From Juglans regia (Eukaryota; Streptophyta; Magnoliopsida; Fagales; Juglandaceae), in contig NC_049909.1 of NCBI RefSeq assembly GCF_001411555.2, positions 8,005,485-8,069,484 on the forward strand: DNA of 64,000 nucleotides, read 5' to 3'. The position numbers and the translations under genes were made by a program. The notes under the pieces are model-generated. The model did no database searches and was not told the origin of the DNA. It worked only from the letters and a program-made list of their open reading frames with translations. This document shows, piece by piece, positions 43,345 to 56,317 of this stretch; the stretch's first letter is position 1; every line of letters begins with the position of its first letter.

Positions 43345-46300
43345 TGTGACGCCCCCAAATTCCGCTTGGGATCGGACGGACATTTGAAGTGTCGAGACAT
43401 GCAACACAAGGTTACCTGCCCCCGTTCATGACATATAAGATGCAATTTTCCTAACATGCATCTAGCATTATGCAATATTTGCAGCGGATAATTTTTTTTT
43501 CTTTAGCAATACTATGCACCAAACTAAAATATCACAAATACTTAAAACATACTCCATACTTAACGACATACTAAACAACTAAGATCACAAGAATAGTCCA
43601 TAAGGTTGTGATCAAAAGAGTGCTGGAGACTGAACTCCACCAATACAAGTAGTAATCTGAGGTAACTATTGAAATTCCATCTACGTCGCACCGTCGCTTA
43701 GTCGGCCGTTTCCAGTTGGTCGATTCCCGGTTCTCCTTCAGATCCTATAACAAAATCTACCAGTCGGGGAGAATGGTAGTTGGGACTACCATAGTGAGAT
43801 TTGATTACAAATCTCAGCAAGTTAACGGAAAGCTTCCACACAAGTTAATGATGCATGCATGGCAGTAAAAGCATGAATGCAAAATCAAATTATAAGTAAT
43901 CATAGCATAACTTGACATACAACATAACATAACTGGCATAACTTAAACTGAAACTGAAGCTTAACATGAACATGACTTGAAACATAGCATGAACGTGAAC
44001 TTGAAATATAACATGGACTTAAAACATAACATGAATGTGAACATGCATAATTTGAACATGAACTTGAGCATGACATAACATAAATGTGAACTTGGAACAT
44101 AACGTAAATGTGAACATAACATAACATGAACTTGAAACATATTTTTGTCTCATGGGATTACCATGATTGCGTGAACGTAAACTTGAACGTAACATAACGT
44201 GAACTTGAAACATGACTTAAACGTGAAATACATGAACTTGAAATCTTATTCAATAGACTTAATCATTAAAGTGACCATATGGGTGCTACACAGGTCCCCT
44301 TGAGCCGTGTGTCCCTGCCGATTACCGCATCACATCACAGGTTTCTATACCAGCTGTGAGTGCGTTAATACGTACTCCACAGTTGTTGTGGCCCCACGTA
44401 TTCTACGTGTCACAATTGCTGTGTCTCACGTAGTGTATGCTCCACAGTTGTTGTGGCCCCATGCTCCACAGTTGTTGTGGCCCCATGACTTGTTTGTGCC
44501 ACACTTGCTGTGGACACACGTAACGTAATGTGTGGCACCATCGGCGTTAGTGCCTGGCGCGCTCCGGTGACCAGCTAATTAGGCCCCATTCGCAACCTGT
44601 TGACTGTACTTTGTCAACCCAGGGAATTTCACACCTATTTAGACACTCCAGCGTGAACAAAGGAGTTCCACTAGGATATTACCCCATCCTAGCGCTTAGG
44701 GTCGTGATTGACATGAATAACTTAACTGGCATACATGACATTTCGTAACATAACATGATCGTGACATAAAAGACAAAAGTCCTGACGTAGCATAACATGA
44801 CATGAACATAAGATGACAGACATGACATACTTCAAGACATAAATGTAACAGAATACATTTCATAACATGGCATACATGTAACATGCAACATTTCGTAACA
44901 TGGCATACCATATAACAGACAACATTTCATAACATGGTGTAACATGTGACAGTGAATCTTACATGACATGAGATACATGTAACAGATGGCATACTTAACT
45001 TAACATGACATGCTTGCAATGTATAGGAATACGTGACAGAATATCTTTTGTAACAGCTGAATAATTCATGACAGAATAAATTCTGTGTAACAGATAAATA
45101 TGTAATGACTTGGCATGGCACATATGATAACATGCATACATACATTTTAGTTCCCTTACTTATCACTCATACACATTAAACTGATAGTAAGTTAAAAGCT
45201 AACTTACCTCGGTCGTCGCGTTCTACTAGAATAAAGCGTGAAACACGAGGAACTGTAAAAGGTTATTCTAAAAGTTAGAAATTAATTACTAACAATTAGA
45301 AATGAGAAAAGAGACAACTTAGAGTAAAATTACCAATTTACCCTCTACATGTGGGCAAATGACCATTCTACCTCCTAACTTAAGGATTTGATATCCTAAT
45401 TCCAAAAAATTACCAAAATTTACATTCCTCATGTAAATTTTGTCCCAAACTCAAATCTCAACTCAGAAAAATTTAAAACCAATCACAACTATGAAAAACT
45501 CACTATGGCCGAAACCTACATAGGCCATTTGTCTTATTTTGGTTGCAATTCTTTCAAGTTCCAAAACTCATGAATAAACCAAAATCTTGTAACAAAGATC
45601 TTCCTATCCTAAGTTTAAAAACACCCTTAAAACTATCCATTAAGAAAAAGCTAATTATCAATACCAAACTTTTTGTAAAAAGACCCAAACTTTTTAACAA
45701 AAAGTAAACCTTAAATCACAAGTTTTGACCTTAATAAAAACATCTCCAAGAATTCCAAAAAATCAAATCTTACTTCTAACATATTCATAACATCATCCTA
45801 AGATCAAACATGCTTTAAAACATCAAACAAAACTCACCAAAAAACACAAAACAATACTTGGAGTCTTTGGTTTTAAACTTAGTCCAAAACAGAAACTGAT
45901 TTTCCCAACTAACTATGATCAATCTCTTGATCCAAGGCTTAAAGACATGTGATCTTCAAACTAACACATCACATGGTTTAAAAAAGTGTCCTAAAGAATA
46001 TCCAACCATCAAACTTAAAATCACACGGCTAAAATTTAATAAAACATGGATCTAACTCAAAAACATCAAAGTTTAGTTTAGGCCTAACCGAAATCCTCTT
46101 GCATAGAAAATCATATCTTTAAAAATAATACTAAATATCTTCGAAATAACATCCTAACATGTATATAAGAGGCTTAGGATCATCATATAAAAATATCAAA
46201 GCCTTTGGAATAAGATTAAACCACGAAATATTCAAACTTTCACCAAACAGAAACTGTTTTTCCACTTCCAGTTTTCAAGTTTCTAACTCTAAGCAAATCT

Positions 46301-47942
46301 ATCATCAAAAGCTTTATTCATGCAACAAAAACTCAATTAAAATTCATAAACACATGTTAACAACACTCCATAAAATGTTCGGACCAAGATAAGTCCATTA
46401 GCTTGGTCAAAACTTCCAAAACATAACATACTCTCCAGTTTCACGCCCAGAATGACCTTTACATGGTTAAAAATACTTTTTACCGACCAAATGAGAATGG
46501 AATGAGACTAATAATATATCCACGGAAACTAGACTCAAAGACGAACAACTTATGTGAAGGAATCATCGTGCGAAAATACTTACAAAGGGTCGTAAATGGC
46601 CACGCAAAAAGTCCCAAAAATCTGCCCGAGAGAGCTGTTTTGGGTTTCTCTCTAAGAACGGGAGAAATAAGTGATAAAATGGAGAGAAGTATGTCTTGCA
46701 CGATGTTAGACTTCTGGAGGGAGAAGTTATGGTCTTGAATGACCCTTGATTGGAGGTGGATATGTGACATAAAGTGGAGAATAGAGAGGGGCAGAGACTG
46801 CTTGCAGCAGCTGTGAAAGATGGAGGTTGATGGAGTGGATTTCTCCTCCACATCAAGGCACTATTGGGTGCAGCCAATGGCAGTGGATGGTCTGCCATGT
46901 GGGGGAGGAAACTTCTCCAAGAAGCTTTGCCAAGGTGGCCAATTTCGTGGGCCTTGGTGGGCCCCACCAAGTGGGCTTCAATTTGGGGTTTAAAGGGGGT
47001 TTGGTTAGGGTTTGAGATGCTATCAATCCCAAAATCAATTTTTCTTGGCCCAATCAAATTCCCAAGGTTTAAAAGGTTGAATAATGATGTCATAACAAGG
47101 ATTTGATTAATTAATAGCATGTGGAAGTGATTTAATCAAGTGATTAAACACAATGCTAGAAATCGGATTAAAAAGGGTTTGGAGGCCAACTTTAGGGTTT
47201 GGGAAAACCATTTAGGGTTTTGGTTTCAACCAAGCTTTTGGGGTTTCAATTGGATTCCAATAATTTAGGGTTTTGCTTGGGTTGAAGCCCTCTTTGGTCT
47301 GGCACAATTTGGTTGAACAGATGAAACACAACTTTGCTTAGGTGGCATGATCTCAGACCTTGATTCCTTCACAAATCTATCTAATGGTTCTTCTTTGTGT
47401 CAAGTGTCTAATACCATTCACTAAGTGTGGCTAAAATCTTGCCAAGTGTCCAAATAAAACTTCTCTAACCTAATTTGGACATTCCACATTGTGATTTTGA
47501 AAACACTGCAATGGGTGCGCTTATCGAGGTTACTATTCACTCCAAAAAAATACATAATAAACTTAGTACTAAAAATTTCTAAATATTCATATTAACTTAT
47601 AGTGAAAATCGTTTTAACGAAATTCAACCCTGAAGTGCCCCTAAAAATAATTTCACAATTTTCAACAGACGTTTCGTCCGGAATTATGAAAATAAGTTAT
47701 TGCGCCATAAAATCCTAAATAATCCTCTGAGTCTAATGGCGTAGACCATAATGCATTCTGACACTTCTAACTACCTCAAATAATTAAACTCAAATTACTA
47801 GCACCATAGTGAGTGATAACAATGACTATGTTGACAGACTAAAACCTATGCGATTGGTCGATTCGTAAAAACTTATGGGGTTTTCACGAGATTCCTAAAG
47901 TCAATAGAAATTCCACCTATGAATTTCTAGCGGGCTGTTACA
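43345..47942 (-). mobile_element. Solo LTR B, 4.60 kb
   Basis: TGTGACGCCCCC...GGGCTGTTACA with exact GAATG duplications (43340-43344 and 47943-47947). It is highly similar to A over its length but with insertions, such as one extra hairpin unit at 44448-44483 and extra sequence at 45600-45780. It inserted independently of A, 222 bp away and in the same orientation. Confidence 0.9.
43745..45207 (-). other. Putative LTR intron in B
   Basis: On the minus strand CGAG/GTAAGTTAGC begins at 45207. The stem GAGATTTG/CAAATCTC lies at 43796-43815, and TTGTTATAG/GATC ends at 43745. Confidence 0.45.
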
Positions 47943-47947
47943 GAATG

Positions 47948-48800
47948 GGCTCAAGGCCACTGCGCCGTCGTACGCCGCCCAATGGCTCCACCGCTCCCAC
48001 GGCGACCTCCCCTCCCACCGGCCATCATCCTCCACCGAAGCCAGCCCCTGTTAAGCAATCCTCCCTCTCCTTCCACTGCAAGTACCCGAAATGGGTCTCT
48101 AACCCATTTCCTCACCGTGCGCCGCCATACACAGCCACCGATGGCCACCCAGCACCACCATGGACCTCCCTCTTCCTCCCCCTTCCTCCTCCATGTGACC
48201 CGAGGCCTATAGCCTCTCTCCACCACACGGGTTTCCCCCTCATGCACACATGGGTTGCACACCGTGCACCGCCACTCACGGCTGGTAACCACCACCTCCA
48301 GCCTCCTCAGGCAGCCACCAAGCCAACCCAACCTCCCATGACTCCGATTTGCCACCCACGAAAGCACACTCTCTCTCACTCTCCCACGGCTTCTTCTCCA
48401 CTGCATGGCCAGATCTGCCACCCACGAAAGCACACTCTCTCTCACTCTCCCACAGCTTCTTCTCCACTGTATGGCCAGATCCGCCACCTCGACGCCACCA
48501 TGAGATCCACCGCACCTCCCTTAGCCAAGCCCTAGGTCCAAACCACCACTTTATGTGGTGGGTAACCACTGCACATGATGGACAGTCACTGTGTGTGATT
48601 GACCGCCACTGCACACGGCTAGATCCGTCGTGTTATGCTCTTTGCCATCATCACAAGGCCACCACGAGCCATTTCAAGACCACACCTAGCTATCCAAATG
48701 CCTAAACAGTTAACGTACATGGGTTAGCCGCCACGTACGACTCTTCCGACATCATCGGCTGTAACGATCAACGAGCAACGCACGGGTTATCCCGCCGATG
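47948..48800 (+). other. CC- and CT-rich part of LTR C
   Basis: Pyrimidine-rich sequence with many CCACC words and a 64-bp direct duplication containing GCCACCCACGAAAGCACACTC (48352 and 48416). Overlapping frames are open on both strands because of composition. I see no conserved domain. Confidence 0.6.
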
Positions 48801-49084
48801 GTATAACTCTCTATCCCTCATATTTATGTTAGATATTGACTAGTTGACTAGGTTGTGGACTGTACTGTTAGTATTAATGGAGTTGTGGTATTGTGATGTG
48901 GTGCTATGTGAAGAAGTATTGGGCATTCTATATAGTGAAGTGTTGGTCTTGTCTGTATTGTATGGAGGTGTATTGTGTCGTGTAATGTAATGTGAAGTGT
49001 TGGGCGTAATTGAGAAGTGTGCTGTGAAATGTTGTGGACTGTGCCATGTAGTGCGGTTGGGGAATATGTGCTACATTGGTGACG

Positions 49085-49930
49085 TGGCAGATGGAATGGG
49101 AATAGTACATGCTGGGTGTACGTTGTGTGTGGCATAATGTGTGACAAGGAGAGTATATGTAAAATATACCCTCCTGACGTAGTGTGGAAAGGGAAGAGTA
49201 CACGCTGAGTGTACTCTGTGTAGGGTATGATATATGTGGGGAGTACATATGGAATGTACTCTATGTGATGGTGTGATGCACCATATGGCGTGTATGCCAT
49301 AGTGGTGATGTGGCATAACGTGCATGGAGTATATGCAGAGTGTATTCCATATAGTGGAGTGACGCATCATATGGCGGGTATGCCATAATGGTAATGTGGT
49401 GTAGTGCGTATGAAGAGAGTACACGATGAGTGTACTCCATATGGCAGGGTAATACACCATGTGGCGGATATGCCATAATGGTGATGTGGCGTGTTGTATA
49501 TGTGGGGAGTACATGTGAAAAGTACTCTATGTGGTGGAGTGATGCACCATATGGCAGGGATGCCATAATGGCGATGTGTCGTAGTGTGTATGAAGGGAGT
49601 ATACGAGGAGTGTACTCCATGTGATATAGTGATGTACCATATGGCGGGTATGCCATAGTGGTGATGGAGCGTATGTAAAGGGAGTATAAGTGGAACGTAC
49701 TCCATGTGATGGTGTGATGTACCATATGGCGTGTACGCCATAATAGTGATGTGGCGTGGTGTATGTGGAACAGGAAGAGTACACGCTGAGGGTACTCTGT
49801 GTGATGTGATAAGTGTGAAGGGAGTACACATGGAGTGTACTCCATGTGATCGAGTGATGTACCATATGGCAGGTATGCCATAGTAGTGATGTGGCTTATG
49901 TGAAGGGAGTATATGTGGAGTGTACTCCAC
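49085..49930. repeat. About 90-bp minisatellite with paired hairpins in LTR C
   Basis: About nine copies at 85-90 bp spacing (the ATGCCATA word at 49294, 49380, 49470, 49560, 49650, 49735 and 49875). Each unit has two inverted repeats: ATGGCGTGTATGCCAT and GGAGTACAC...GTGTACTCC. Because the period is mostly 90, a multiple of three, long minus-strand frames stay open. Confidence 0.88.
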
Positions 49931-51204
49931 GTGGCAGCGACACTTCGTGTGGCATGTCGTAGAAATAATGGTGGTTATGTGATTGATGGGCGTGGAACGT
50001 GATGGATAGTGTCATGAACTGTGAAACAGTGTCCCGAAGTAGCTATGGCATAGCCTATAGTCTGAGGTGACAAGTGTCACTGTGATGGACTTAGGGCTAG
50101 GAGTATGCGTGAAGTAGCAGAACAAGTGTAAGAGTGCGCAGCGGAAGCATGCTTGAGGAATGTCACGAAGTGACATGACTATTGACAGTCGTGCTTGTGA
50201 TGGGCGAAGTAGTGGAACAAGTGTAAGAGTACGTAGCGGAAGCATGACTAGACAACGTCACGAAGTGACGTGGTTATTGGCAGTCATGCTTATGATGGGT
50301 GAAGTGTTAGAGTGTAGGAATGGCGTAACGGGAACGTGACGAGATGTCACGATGTGATGGGAGTACGTGAGGAACCGTACTCGTGATGAGTTAGGAATTG
50401 ACGTAGTAGAATGTTGGGTAACGCGACAAGGTCATGGTGTAGCTTGGGTGTAATCTCGGGCTATGTGACGTGACATAAGGCGTAGTTGTGAATGGAGTCT
50501 TGTCGTGTTAAATGTTGGGATGAACTGTCAAAAGGGACGGGTAGCATGAAGAGTCATGCTAGCCGGGTTAAAAGAAGATTGGTATCGGAGTATGGCCCTT
50601 GTCCCTACGAGCAGGTGATCAACATGTTATACGTTGATCTCAGGTGATAAAGGGTAAGGTACGTGTGTAATCTGGTTGGACACATGTGTCGGACGGATTC
50701 ACCATATGTAATGGGTAATCTGTCATGTGGCTTAAGCCTCAGAGTTGGCTTAGAGCCGTGTGGCTTGTATGGATGGGAATGAGGATTTAGTGTAGGCTAA
50801 GATGCATGAAGGTAATGATGGATGCATCGTTAGGATTGAGATGTGTGATTTCGTCGGTTGGAATCATGCATCGAATGTAGTTGTAAGAAGAGTAAGATGA
50901 ATGTCTTAGTGTCTTAATCCTAAGGTGAATCATGGGTTCACTTTAGTGGATGAGCACTCAAGGCAAGACTTTGAGTTGGAAGATGTGGTGACCATAAGTG
51001 GTCCTCAAAGGGTTTAACATAGTAAAGGGCACGTAAGTGCACGGGATAGAAGAAGAGTGTTCTAAGTGATGTGTAGTTCTATTTATAGTTCAAGTTGCTT
51101 ATGCATTAGATAGAGAATGATGCTAAGGTATGTGTATGCATGTAGGTTGCCATCTGACAAACACATGAATGGACTACATGATATGCAAATAGCATGGAGT
51201 CCAG

Positions 51205-52500
51205 GTAAGTGTTACGTTCATACTCTTCTAGAGTTTTCCAAGATACAAGAAACGTTTTTCCTTTAAGATGCTCACGAAAAGAAACGAAAGACTCTTTAAG
51301 AAGGAAAATGCTAATTGTTCAAATGTATAAGTATGTACGGCCCCTCCTTGGCAGCCCCTGTTTACGCACCCAAAGTATTAATTGTACGCATGTGAATGGA
51401 TGACTATACGCTGTATCTATTGTATGTATTTTCTGAGAAAATCCATAAACTGATGAAAATGCATGAAAGACATGACAACGGATGCTTTTATGAATCCTAC
51501 GAACCGACACTCTCATGTGCGCCACGTGGTGATACTCGTGGATGCCATGATTGACGACGTTCAAGGTGACGCTTATGGAATGCCACGAAAGCTGACTTTT
51601 AAGCCCATGTACCCATGTATGTTCTTAAATGACGTATGCACAAACGAACTGTTAAAGAAAGGATAGGACTGAAATGGACTGAAAGACGGAAAGACCAATT
51701 TCGCGCTTACGCCCCAAACAATGTTTTCTCATGAAAAGAAATGTTTTCTCATGAAAAGAAAGGACTGTTAAATGAAAGAATGAACTGAATGAAAGCTCCA
51801 ACTCTTTCGACCTAACATGAACGAATGAATGAAAAGCAAGCAAGAAAGAAATGAAAGCATGAATGTATGAAGATACGTAACGGCCACATGAATGAATGAA
51901 AATGGTACCAATAAATGGGCAGATTGCAATGCCGGGTAAGTAGTACTGGAAGTACACCTAGTGCTGCCCCCTATGAAAGGGATTTCCAACCCGTGGCCAT
52001 GGGCGGAATCTGGGTCCAAAGGAAGACCGCTAACCCCAAACACAAGGGGTGTAACAGTGTGTACTGGCCTATGAAAGTGATAAGAATGAATGGATGTATG
52101 CATGTATGTATGAACGCATGAATGCACGAACCTTTAAGAAATGAAGGCACTGACGGGGGACACGTTTTAAAGAAAGGAAAGTCTTTTGAAAGAAAACCCC
52201 GTCTAGTGAAGTTTTCAAAAGAATGCACGTATGCACGTAAACACGCACGAACTCTTGAAGAAATGAAGGCACTGGCGGGAGAAACGTTTTACGAAAAGGA
52301 TGCCCATGTTTAAAAGAGAAAAATCCCGTCCAGTGACGTTTTCAAACGAATGCACGTAAGCACGTATGCATGCACGTAATAGTATGTACAAATGATGATT
52401 GCATGAATGAAAACCTATAGTGTTATATTTTAACCGTATGAAGTAATGCTTACGAGTCTTCGACTCATTTTAGTTTTTATGCATTTCCCTCCCCCCACAG
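51205..52500 (+). other. Putative LTR intron in C
   Basis: TCCAG/GTAAGTGTT begins at 51205. The stem-loop GAGTCTTCGACTC lies at 52454-52466. Then comes a pyrimidine tract CCCTCCCCCCACAG ending at 52500. Confidence 0.5.
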
Positions 52501-52763
52501 CTGCATGATCGGGACGGACACGGCTCATGCGTAAGAGCACGAAAGTCTAGGCACGAGTTTTAAACGTACGAGAGGCCTTTTTATTATAAGATTTATGTTT
52601 TCCGTTGTAAACCTCTTTTATTGTCAAAGCATATTTTAATCTATAAACGTTGAGTCTCGCACCCTAAGTATGCAAGTGAAAAGTTTTAAATAAGACGGTA
52701 ATTCCCGTCGTCCTTTTAGAAAACTATTTTGTAAAAAGTCCCACCATAAGGACGGGCGTTACA

Positions 52764-53130
52764 ACTAGAAGGTTCACTATCTACAGCAATGTGTCAAGGA
52801 ACGGGCTAGGATGCATACTGATGCAACACAGAAGGGTGATCACCTATGCCTCCAGACAACTAAAAGCCTATGAGCAAAATTACTCCACTTATGATCTCGA
52901 GTTGGCAGCAATGGTTTTTCTTCTAATGATTTGGAGGCACTACCTATATAGGGAAAGGTATGAAATTCACACCGATCATAAGAATCTCAAATACTTCTTT
53001 AAATAGAAGGAACTAAATATAAGGCAAAGGAGATGGCTAGAGCTAATTAAATATTACAATGGTAGTATCAATTACCATCCCATAAAATTTAGCTTCGTAG
53101 CAGATGCCCTAAGTCGCAAATCATCATGAT
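52764..53130 (+). pseudogene. pol: Chromovirus D RNase H
   Basis: It reads [20 protein letters not shown] and [20 protein letters not shown], then [32 protein letters not shown], a stop, LNIRQRRWLELIKYY and VADALSRKS. The first catalytic Asp of RNase H is normally the D of YSDAS; here it is N (YSNVS), which would abolish activity. The YELSTHDLELAA-like and TDHK motifs are present. It lies directly after the giant LTR C. Confidence 0.87.
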
Positions 53131-53784
53131 CATCACTAACGACAATACCATAGGAGATAATCAAGGACAAAGAGAGACTAAGCTAGGTGGTTATCTCAAA
53201 CCAAGATGCGAATTTAGCAAGCCTTATTGTCCAACCCACCCTTACTAATTGCATCAAATAGGCTCAAGGGAGGGATCCCCAGATTGTTCAAATAAAAACA
53301 TAACTTTGGGACAAGGATGGAAACGAAGATTTACAACTCTCAGAGAAGGGAATCTTGACATGCAGAGGTAGGATTTGCATCCCTAGCGATGAGGAAATCA
53401 AGAAGACCATCATGTATGAAACCCATCAATCCATTTATTATGTACATCTTGGAAGTACACAAATGTACCAAGACTTAAAACTAAGTCTCTGGTGGAATAA
53501 TATGAAGAGAAAGATTGTGCAATTCATAACTAGGTGCCCGACTTGCCAATTAAATCTTACCAATTAAATTTGGAAGTTCAATGGATAATCTGGCAGAGCC
53601 ATATATCAGGAAAATTGTTCGTCTACATGGGGTTTTGGTATCCATCGTATCTGACAGAGATCCTTATTTTGCCTAAAATTTTTGAGAAGCTTGTAGGAAG
53701 ATATGGGGACCAAACCAGATTTTAGTACAATATTTCATCCACAGACAGATGGTCATTCGGAACAAACCATCCAAATTGGAATTT
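53131..53784 (+). pseudogene. pol: Chromovirus D integrase, 5' part
   Basis: Zinc-finger region: MYETHQSIYYVHLGSTQMYQ and DLKLSLWWNNMKRKIVQFI, then CPTCQ, with the second His of the HHCC finger (HPGST) kept as HLGST. The first DDE block after the finger is deleted. It continues in shifted frames as IRKIVRLHGVLVSIVSDRDP, then FSTIFHPQTDGHSEQTIQ. It is cut by LTR E at 53785. The remainder, with the chromodomain and 3' LTR, is not in this window. Confidence 0.85.
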
Positions 53785-54449
53785 TGTGACCAACCGCTCA
53801 TTTTTCTCTCGATTGGTCACGAGTCTCTTCTTTGCGTTTTAAATCTTAAATTTGTGTTTTAAATTTAGCAAATTATTTCCAAAGCGAGCCGAGTATTTTA
53901 AAATCCTCCAAATATTTTAAAAGTCCAAAATTATTTTAAATTTGGTGTTTTTAGTATTATTGAACCAAGCCTAATTTTTAAAGTAAGCCTATTTATATTT
54001 TTAGAGCTCCGAAAATAATATAGTTTTAGAAAATCATTTTATATAAATGATTTTATTTCTTTAGGAATATTATGTAATATTCACCATTTTATTTTATGTT
54101 AAAAACTCTATTTATTTAGATGATTTTATTTCTTCCAAGAAATATTTATTAAACTCATCATTTTATTTTATGATGAAGAATATTATTAGCTGGTCAAGAA
54201 TAAAAAGTTTGGTTTTAATACTTAGTATATTTACCTTCCATTTATTTTCTAGTCTTTACTTTCTATTTAGCCTCTTTTTATTCCTCTTAGCTTAATCTCC
54301 ATTATTGGATCTAGGTTAGGAACCCTAGATGTAGGGCTAGGAGTAAAACCCTAATCCATTTTCTTTCGTCTTTTCTTTCTCGCTCCAAGCTACCGGCATA
54401 GCAACCCACAATGGCCTCGTAGCCTGCCGTTGTGCACCCCATCCCCCAC

Positions 54450-54450
<1 letters not shown>

Positions 54451-54488
<38 letters not shown>
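54451..54488. repeat. (CT)19 microsatellite
   Basis: A pure TC/CT run of 38 bp in the CC-rich part of E. Confidence 0.97.
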
Positions 54489-54491
<3 letters not shown>

Positions 54492-55099
54492 ACCCATGGC
54501 CTCAACCCTTGCTCTTCCAGCACTACCACCAACCACCTCCGCCACCAAGTCTCGCCACAACCACCCCCTCTCATCCCTCACTTAGATCTCTCTCTTATCT
54601 CTCTCAATTTCTCCCTCCAACACCCCCTCCGTATCTCACCAGCCACGAGTTGCCTCCTCACTCTACCGTCGCAAGCCTATAACGCCACCACTGTCTCCTC
54701 TCCATTGACGTGAACCTTCCACCGTGAGACCTAATCGAGGCCCCCCAACACTCCTCACAGCAGATCACCTCCCATTTTCCTCTCCTCCCTCGATCTACGT
54801 CCACACACACACACACACCTTTCTCTCTCCACCGTGCACTACCACACTGCAAGGCCAACAATCTCTCTGTCTTCACCCTACACGGCCAACCAGAACCTTG
54901 AAGCACCTACCCTCCACACATGGCTCACTACCCAGCCACCTCTCAGCCTCTGTTTTTAAGTTCACGATAGTGACCACCTTGGCAACACCACACATAGCCC
55001 CACCTTGCACGTATGTAGCCACCACCATGAGACCTTGTTGGATAGCAAGCATCACAACAATTCAACCACTCACTATGGTATAATTTCTATCTCTTTCCC

Positions 55100-55620
55100 T
55101 CAATAATTGATTATGCAAGTGAAGCTTAGTTGGTGTTGTGAATGGTGTTCTATTGTTGATAATTGTGAATGTGAAGTGATGGGACTAAATGTGAAGTTTG
55201 TGGTATGGATGTGATTGTGAAGTGGTGGGATTACTGTGAACGATGCTATATGGAGTAGTTTGTGATGTGGTTGTGTAGTTTGAAGTGATGACCATTATTG
55301 TGTAGTTTGTGTTGTGGTTGTGCATAGTGTAAAGTGACGGGGTTATTGTGCAGTTGTGATGTAGTGGTGATATTGCGGTATGTTATGAAGTGACGGGATT
55401 TAATGTGAAGTTGTGTTGTGTGAAGGATGGGGTGATTGTGTAGTTGTGAAGAGGTCAGATGTCATGTGAGGTGATGGGATCACTATGCAGTTTGATAGGT
55501 GGTTGTGAACAGTGTGAAGTGATTGGATGTTGTGTAGTTATGATATGGTTGTATGTCGTATGAAGTGCCGGGATAAGCTATGTAGTTGGACGTGTTGTGT
55601 GAAGTGTTATGTTGATTGGA
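55100..55620. repeat. Degenerate GT-rich repeats in E
   Basis: Loose GTGAAGTGATGGG and GTTGTGATGTGG words recur every 30-60 bp. The region is analogous to 48850-49080 in C. Confidence 0.6.
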
Positions 55621-56317
55621 ATTGTATTGGCTAGTAGGCCTCTTGTAAAAGCAAGTGGGCGTTTGGGGAGACTATATGTTGATCTTTGGTGATAAAGGGG
55701 TAGGGTGCATATATGAATTGGTTGGATGCATGTATCGGATAGATTTGCCATATGTAATGGGTAGTCTGTCTTAAGCAAGAGTACACAATGTTTAAGCCTC
55801 AGAGTTGGCTTAAAGTTGTGTATTATGCTTGGTTTGGATTATGATAAAGTGTTGGTTAAATTATATATGAATGGAGAAAGAGATATATGTATTGACTAGG
55901 ATTGAAATGTATAACTTGGTTGGTTCAAGTTATGCATCAGAATGGATGGTTTAGTAGGAAGAGTGTGATGAAGGTGATAGTATGTCCTAACCTTTAAAGT
56001 GAATCAATGAGGTTCACTTTAAAGAATAAAAACTTGAAGTAGAATGCTATGTGTTGGAAAGGTGACCACAAGTGAGTCCCAAGCTATTGACTTGAGAATT
56101 TAGAGAAGAGTGATAAAGGAAAGTATGAAGGATCGAATTGGATAATAGAGTATGTCTAAATGAAGGAAGTCTAAGTCAATGGTAGTTTTATGCATTTCTA
56201 AGTTTTAGATGCATACACACTTGAAAAGGAAATGATGTCAAGTTATGTATGTATATAAGTTGTCATCTGACACGCACATGAATGGACTGCATGAAATGAA
56301 TATAGCATGAAGTTCAG

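Larger units (their letters stand above)
38095..52763 (+). mobile_element. Giant solo LTR C with two nested solo LTRs
   Basis: It starts TGTAATACCCTG, ends GACGGGCGTTACA, and has exact ACTAG duplications (38090-38094 and 52764-52768). Without the two nested inserts (A, B and their duplications) it is about 5.69 kb, very long for an LTR. Its own sequence is 38095-38750, 43128-43344 and 47948-52763. It has a CT- and CC-rich middle, a 90-bp hairpin minisatellite and a putative intron. Removing it joins the D RT and RNase H readings (GTRRFTIYS). Confidence 0.9.

Noticed and set aside
38751..47942. A and B as the two LTRs of one small element with a 222-bp interior
   Set aside because: Each has its own exact duplication (ATTTT and GAATG). 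The sequence between has no PBS or PPT and continues LTR C on both sides.
47945..48705. ORFs of 196 and 178 codons, proline- or arginine-rich
   Set aside because: They overlap on opposite strands in CC-rich LTR leader sequence with an internal 64-bp duplication. No domain is visible.
49071..49930. Several minus-strand ORFs of 112-206 codons rich in HTRHMVHH and YGIPAIW words
   Set aside because: They arise from the minisatellite whose period is mostly 90 bp, a multiple of three, so several frames stay open at once. There is no start context, no known domain, and all frames have the same repeat content.
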